Below are positions 16,801 to 18,939 of a DNA stretch of 18,939 nucleotides, in pieces; position 1 is the stretch's first letter, and the number at the start of each line of letters is the position of its first letter. Made by a program: the position numbers and the translations under genes. Below the pieces are notes generated by a model. That model was not told the origin of the DNA and searched no databases. It saw nothing but the letters and a program-made list of their open reading frames with translations. The DNA is from Legionellales bacterium UBA4722. GTDB lineage: Bacteria > Pseudomonadota > Gammaproteobacteria > DSM-16500. The stretch lies in NCBI GenBank assembly GCA_002404295.1, contig DHJK01000042.1:20517-39455 (forward strand), read 5' to 3'.

Positions 16801-17246
16801 CGCTAGAGCAAAAAATGAATTATTGTAAAAATCATCTTGTGCAATTAGGGATGTTACCTATTCATTTGCCGATGGCGTTAGATCGGGTGTTAAGTGCTGT
16901 TCAAAATACGTTGATTGATCCACGAGGACAGTGGATTATCAAGCCGCATCAGGAGGCTCAAAGTGAGTTGCCTTTGACTGTGATCATTGAAAATCAGATT
17001 AAATCAGTGGTGATTGATAGGACGTTTGTAGATGAATCTGGGGTGCGATGGATTATTGATTATAAAACGGCTGCACTGAATGATGAAGATAATTTAAATG
17101 ACTTTATAAGCAAAGAAAAATCGAAATATGCTAGTCAGTTAGGACACTATGCTAAAGCTATTCGCGGTCTAGATCAGCGGCCTATACAGTTAGGATTATA
17201 TTTTCCTTTAATGTCGGCTTGGGAAGCTTGGTCTTTTTCTGAGTAA
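13845..17246 (+). CDS. AddA/RecB-like UvrD-family helicase-nuclease
   Basis: 1133 aa from the ATG at 13845. The frame opens at 13812, giving 1144 aa, but that ATG lies inside a TATAAT box, and MNPIADQDQRQAALNPAKSF is the more natural N-terminus. Superfamily 1 motifs are complete: Walker A APAGSGKT (K30), motif Ia AITFTKKSSAEMRARI, motif II DEFQDT (D425), motif III VVGDPMQSIYRFR, motif IV SVNFRS, motif V IMTIHNAKGLEFD, and motif VI LLYVATTRAKKRL. The C-terminal nuclease has H968, D1058 (VIDRTF), D1072 and K1074 (IIDYKTA), and QLGHY. It should act as the 3'-5' motor and nuclease partner of the AddB-like protein encoded at 9051-11693. No RecC- or RecD-like gene is in the window, so an AddAB-type enzyme is favoured over RecBCD. 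Confidence 0.9.
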   Translation: MNPIADQDQRQAALNPAKSFIVQAPAGSGKTELLTQRFLVLLAQVKQPEEILAITFTKKSSAEMRARIINALKNASEMPQPESVHAKTTWNLAKAALQRNQLLDWNLLENPNRLRIQTIDSFNAYLTKQLPILSNFGAPPEITEDSTALYRAAVKEFLMYLEDDTDWSNAIAQLLMHLDNDLNKVESLLINLLKKRDQWLPYITLNANDPYLREKLEEHLANVVIDALVNLERNFPKKHIAELMDLANFAATNLIKENVKSSINDCANFINLPGVTISEKTAWLGLGELLFTKECQWRKQFNKTIGFPAATSSKNPYEKNLFDAMKQRMTDLTLKLQSYPELIPAMSELRLTPECQYQEAQWQLLDALHQVLRVVVAQLKLVFQQRGKIDYIESAQGALAALGTDEAPTDLILAIDYQLQHILIDEFQDTSNSQYRLIEKLTAGWTHNDGRTLFVVGDPMQSIYRFREAEVGYFIRARHSGLNHIVLEPLTLSVNFRSVPGIVNWVNEHFPKIFPAYEDIATGAVSYSPSIATLETHDATAVTLHTYINPEETAAANSIVELIQKLKEENPEESIAILVRSRTHLAAIIPALKKAELPYKAIDIDPLTTRPVIQDLMSLTRALLHPADRIAWFAILRAPWCGLELSDLLLIVGDHPNHTVWEQLQKNAVIQTLSIEGQGRLARIMPILQTKIADRHRFPLRAWLESTWLLLGGPACTATASDLDDAAAYFKLLEKLDRSGEIPNLDELEQYVSRLFATPNNQADNSLQIMTIHNAKGLEFDTVILPHLERKSPNDDKQLLLWMERPRSGQHNALLIAPIHATGNASDSIYDYIKRQHAIKSDYESARLLYVATTRAKKRLHLFFSLQQDKGKISTPAANSLLDKLWNSVSTEIMNKSDSQFHRINYNEQDFVTATPIVKVMKKINRLSLEWTNPVKELHLADEITYHNKKSGFQLVDNNPKYIGIFLHQLLQQICLQGAAWWESQPLEQKMNYCKNHLVQLGMLPIHLPMALDRVLSAVQNTLIDPRGQWIIKPHQEAQSELPLTVIIENQIKSVVIDRTFVDESGVRWIIDYKTAALNDEDNLNDFISKEKSKYASQLGHYAKAIRGLDQRPIQLGLYFPLMSAWEAWSFSE

Positions 17247-17270
17247 GCGTTCACGATAAAGAGCCAAACG

Positions 17271-17351
17271 CTGCTTAAGATATACTTCTCCCGCCCAAAG
17301 TTTCCCACAAAAAAACTGAACGTAATTACGGGAGAGGTATATCTTAAGCAG
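17271..17351. repeat. Palindromic repeat, copy D, with 23-nt arms
   Basis: The left arm (17271-17293) and the right arm (17329-17351) are inverted copies of 23 nt with a single difference, which would be a G-U pair in RNA. Both contain CTGCTTAAGATATAC next to a TTCTCCC or CCTCTCCC core. The 35-nt loop includes, on the minus strand, TTGTGGGAAA, also present in copy C. It begins 24 bases after the AddA-like stop. Its right end contains the stop of the pilX-like gene (17344-17346). It may serve as a two-way transcript end. Confidence 0.8.
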
Positions 17352-17520
17352 TATTGTGAAAATCAGCAAATTCGCTCTCACTCATTTTCTGCAATAATAT
17401 ACTTTCTGAAATAGAATACAATCCTAATAATGCAAAAACCTGCATAAATACCAATACGATCAACAATGCTATGCCTTGCTGAGAACCATAAGGATTAAAG
17501 TGATACATAGATAAACTCAT
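17344..17520 (-). CDS. pilX: PilX-like minor pilin, 3'-truncated
   Basis: About 58 aa from the ATG at 17520; starts at 17541 or 17508 are also possible, and all overlap the end of pilW. The N-terminus SQQGIALLIVLVFMQVFALL is the PilX-type prepilin pattern: a Gly before the cleavage site, then a hydrophobic helix. It continues with SISESILLQKMSESEFAD, like the start of normal PilX proteins, which run to about 150-200 aa. Here the frame stops directly after FADF, with HNTA and the stop encoded by the edge of repeat copy D. No remaining pilX sequence is seen beyond the repeat. It is probably non-functional, though a residual membrane peptide could still be made. Confidence 0.6.
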   Translation of the reverse strand: MSLSMYHFNPYGSQQGIALLIVLVFMQVFALLGLYSISESILLQKMSESEFADFHNTA

Positions 17521-18049
17521 TTTTTTGCAGTGCGAATTCATTTAGGGATGAAAAAGTTAGCATAATAGTTATTCCAATAATCTTTGATTCGCTATTAATT
17601 TCATCTGCATTTGTTTCAATAATTTTATTATTTTTTAGAATAGTATATTGGATTTTCATATCATTAATACCTTCGACTAATTCTCGTTTATGTTTTTCAG
17701 TGTCAAGTTGATATAATGCATATATAGATTCACCACGATCGTCTATTCTCATTGTTTTATCTACAAAATATGAATTTACTGCATGTGTCGCTACATTCTG
17801 CACCGTGAATCCCATTGAAGTTTCTTTCATTTTTGCATCATAAAATGGCTGTACTTTATTTTCAGTGCTTGATTTTAAATCTGATCTTAAAAAATTAAAT
17901 GCGATATGGCTATTGATCATAATAGTACTTAATGCACATTGCGTTTGGCTGATTGATTGGGTTGCTATGTATACTTCGATTAAGCTGCTTAGAATGAGGG
18001 TGCTGATAAAGAGTGCCAACATGAGTTCGATTAATGTGGCACCTTTCAT
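17495..18049 (-). CDS. pilW: Type IV pilus minor pilin PilW-like
   Basis: 184 aa. The start at 18049 is fixed by an ATGA overlap with the pilV stop and by the short prepilin leader MKG|ATLIELMLALFISTLILS. A frame open to 18103 would add an unlikely hydrophilic extension. The class III prepilin site (Gly, then E5 of the mature protein) and the hydrophobic helix are clear. The rest is a poorly conserved globular head of about 150 residues, without the cysteines often seen. PilW helps initiate type IV pilus assembly with PilV, PilX and PilY1. It overlaps pilX downstream. No pilY1, pilE or fimT is present in the window. Confidence 0.8.
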   Translation of the reverse strand: MKGATLIELMLALFISTLILSSLIEVYIATQSISQTQCALSTIMINSHIAFNFLRSDLKSSTENKVQPFYDAKMKETSMGFTVQNVATHAVNSYFVDKTMRIDDRGESIYALYQLDTEKHKRELVEGINDMKIQYTILKNNKIIETNADEINSESKIIGITIMLTFSSLNEFALQKNEFIYVSL

Positions 18050-18429
18050 AGAATAATACTCCGTTTGATGCAACCGGATTGACCTATGTGTATTTCTTGG
18101 CAAATGTGCGGTGCGTCGCCCCAGTAAACTGTTATTGTATAATTAGGATAGTTACCGATGACTTCGCCCTCACCTGCTGGTAATAGTTGTTTATTCTGTG
18201 AGTTCCAGATTTCAATTTGTTCGTTGATCGAAGGACGCATACCAACGGTATGCAAACGTTCTATCATCGAATTTAGTTGTTCGGTTGCTAAATGGAAATA
18301 ATAGGCTGCGCATGTTGAGCGTAGGGAATAAATTTCCATTTCGTCGAAGCCTAATAAAATGAATGATAAGAGAACTAAGCTGATTAAAACTTCTAGAAGG
18401 GTAAAGCCTTGAGAATTGATTTGGCGCAT
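18046..18429 (-). CDS. pilV: Type IV pilus minor pilin PilV-like
   Basis: 127 aa, a little short for PilV. The leader MRQINSQG precedes FTLLEVLISLVLLSFILLGF, a textbook prepilin peptidase (PilD) site with E5 and a transmembrane helix. The head holds four cysteines (for example in STCAAYYF and HICQEIHIGQSGC) that could form disulphides. A good ribosome site, AGGA followed by six bases, fixes the ATG at 18429. The gene leads a coupled pilV-pilW-pilX set in the usual order; pilus genes normally flanking this set are absent. A TATAAT on the minus strand (18477-18482) is a likely -10 box. Confidence 0.82.
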   Translation of the reverse strand: MRQINSQGFTLLEVLISLVLLSFILLGFDEMEIYSLRSTCAAYYFHLATEQLNSMIERLHTVGMRPSINEQIEIWNSQNKQLLPAGEGEVIGNYPNYTITVYWGDAPHICQEIHIGQSGCIKRSIIL

Positions 18430-18476
18430 TCTAGATCCTGATTACGTCATTATTGGAATTTTGTAAATATTGAATT

Positions 18477-18482
18477 ATTATA
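18477..18482 (-). promoter_or_regulatory. Possible -10 box of the pilV operon
   Basis: TATAAT on the minus strand, about 50 bases before the pilV ATG. No good -35 box lies at the standard distance, so an activator may be needed. The gap 18430-18566 otherwise holds only the direct-repeat copy at 18511. Confidence 0.3.
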
Positions 18483-18510
18483 AGCTGATCTATTCTAATG
18501 AATTCTACAT

Positions 18511-18533
18511 AAATCAAAGCCGTCATTGCGAGC
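18511..18533 (+). repeat. 23-bp direct repeat, left copy
   Basis: The sequence starts AAATCAAAGCC and ends GTCATTGCGAGC. It is identical over 23 bases to 18917-18939. GTCATTGCGAGCGAAG-type repeats are common as dispersed intergenic repeats in many proteobacteria. This copy continues GAAGTAATC. It lies 33 bases beyond the GIY-YIG stop. Confidence 0.85.
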
Positions 18534-18566
18534 GAAGTAATCAAGTTCAAAAGCAATGCGCTAGTA

Positions 18567-18851
18567 TTACAGTGTTTCATATAAATCACTCCAGCGAGGA
18601 TTCATCTGTGTAATCAACAATATTTTTTGCTTTCTAGAACCCGCTTTAATTTGTTTTTCTCTAGCAATTGCATCAAACATATTAGAAAATATTTCGTAAT
18701 ATACAAGCAAGTTACAATTATAACGACTGGTAAACCCAGGAGTATCCTTATTTTTATGTTGAAATGTACGTTGGAAAATATTGCTGGTCACGCCTGTATA
18801 TAACGTACCTTGCGGCTTATTAGTCATAATATATACCATTGGGTTTTTCAT
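18567..18851 (-). CDS. Single-domain GIY-YIG nuclease family protein (UPF0213 type)
   Basis: 94 aa, the usual size for stand-alone GIY-YIG proteins. The domain begins VYIMTNKPQGTLYTGVTSNI, where the VYI and LYTGVTS stretches are the two halves of the GIY-YIG motif. The typical second half follows: AIAREKQIKAGSRKQKILLI with the metal-binding glutamate (E65), and then NPRWSDLYE. The fold cuts DNA in homing enzymes and UvrC, but the role of these small proteins is unknown. A strong ribosome site AAAGGA, seven bases before the ATG, fixes the start. Identical 23-bp direct repeats lie on both sides, suggesting a small mobile cassette. Confidence 0.88.
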   Translation of the reverse strand: MKNPMVYIMTNKPQGTLYTGVTSNIFQRTFQHKNKDTPGFTSRYNCNLLVYYEIFSNMFDAIAREKQIKAGSRKQKILLITQMNPRWSDLYETL

Positions 18852-18916
18852 TATAGTATCCTTTTTTTATTACTGTACTTAAAAAGCAATCTAAAGTTAC
18901 TTCACATACTTCTCTC

Positions 18917-18939
18917 AAATCAAAGCCGTCATTGCGAGC
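18917..18939 (+). repeat. 23-bp direct repeat, right copy (reaches the window end)
   Basis: Identical to 18511-18533 and in the same orientation, 406 bases downstream. It ends exactly at the window edge, so the match may continue. It lies 65 bases upstream of the GIY-YIG start. Confidence 0.85.

Noticed and set aside
18511..18939. CRISPR array
   Set aside because: There are only two copies of the repeat, 406 bp apart, with a coding gene between them, and no cas genes.

Overview
The window is an AT-rich gammaproteobacterial chromosome segment. The divergent rluC/rne pair is the arrangement known from E. coli and relatives. The low-GC style, the PmrA/QseB-type regulator and the many short palindromic repeats are what one sees in Legionellales and similar host-associated lineages. 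That placement is inference; there is no rRNA or other marker here.

Layout. (1) 32-964 (-): rluC, 23S rRNA pseudouridine synthase. (2) 965-1516: 552 bp without an annotated gene, carrying a strong promoter, a palindrome at the predicted 5' end, a long imperfect hairpin typical of rne autoregulation, and a possible 36-codon leader ORF. (3) 1517-3829 (+): rne, RNase E with a short Arg-rich tail. (4) 3902-4084 (-): a YcaR/UPF0434 (Trm112-like) zinc-ribbon protein. (5) 4136-4870 (+): a uracil-DNA-glycosylase-fold protein whose two catalytic motifs are altered. (6) 4979-6871 (+): exported DUF3857/transglutaminase-like protein. (7) 6995-11693 (+): a three-gene translationally coupled block, OmpR-family regulator, sensor kinase and AddB-like nuclease. 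(8) 11694-13811: a structured spacer followed by an unrecognised 646-aa multi-pass membrane protein. (9) 13845-17246 (+): AddA/RecB-like helicase-nuclease. (10) 17344-18429 (-): a decayed minor-pilin operon pilV-pilW-pilX, with pilX cut short. (11) 18567-18851 (-): a small GIY-YIG protein bracketed by exact 23-bp direct repeats.

Functional links. The AddB-like and AddA-like proteins should form one double-strand-break resection enzyme, but the membrane-protein gene separates their genes, and the addB-like gene is coupled to a two-component system. RNase E probably represses its own mRNA through the 5' UTR.

The main unexplained feature is a family of four short palindromic elements (starting at 1, 3836, 6862 and 17271). 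Each sits at the end of a gene. In two cases the element supplies the last codons and the stop (…N-T-A-stop), and in one of these the pilin gene pilX appears truncated by it. No CRISPR array, tRNA, rRNA or intact insertion sequence was seen.
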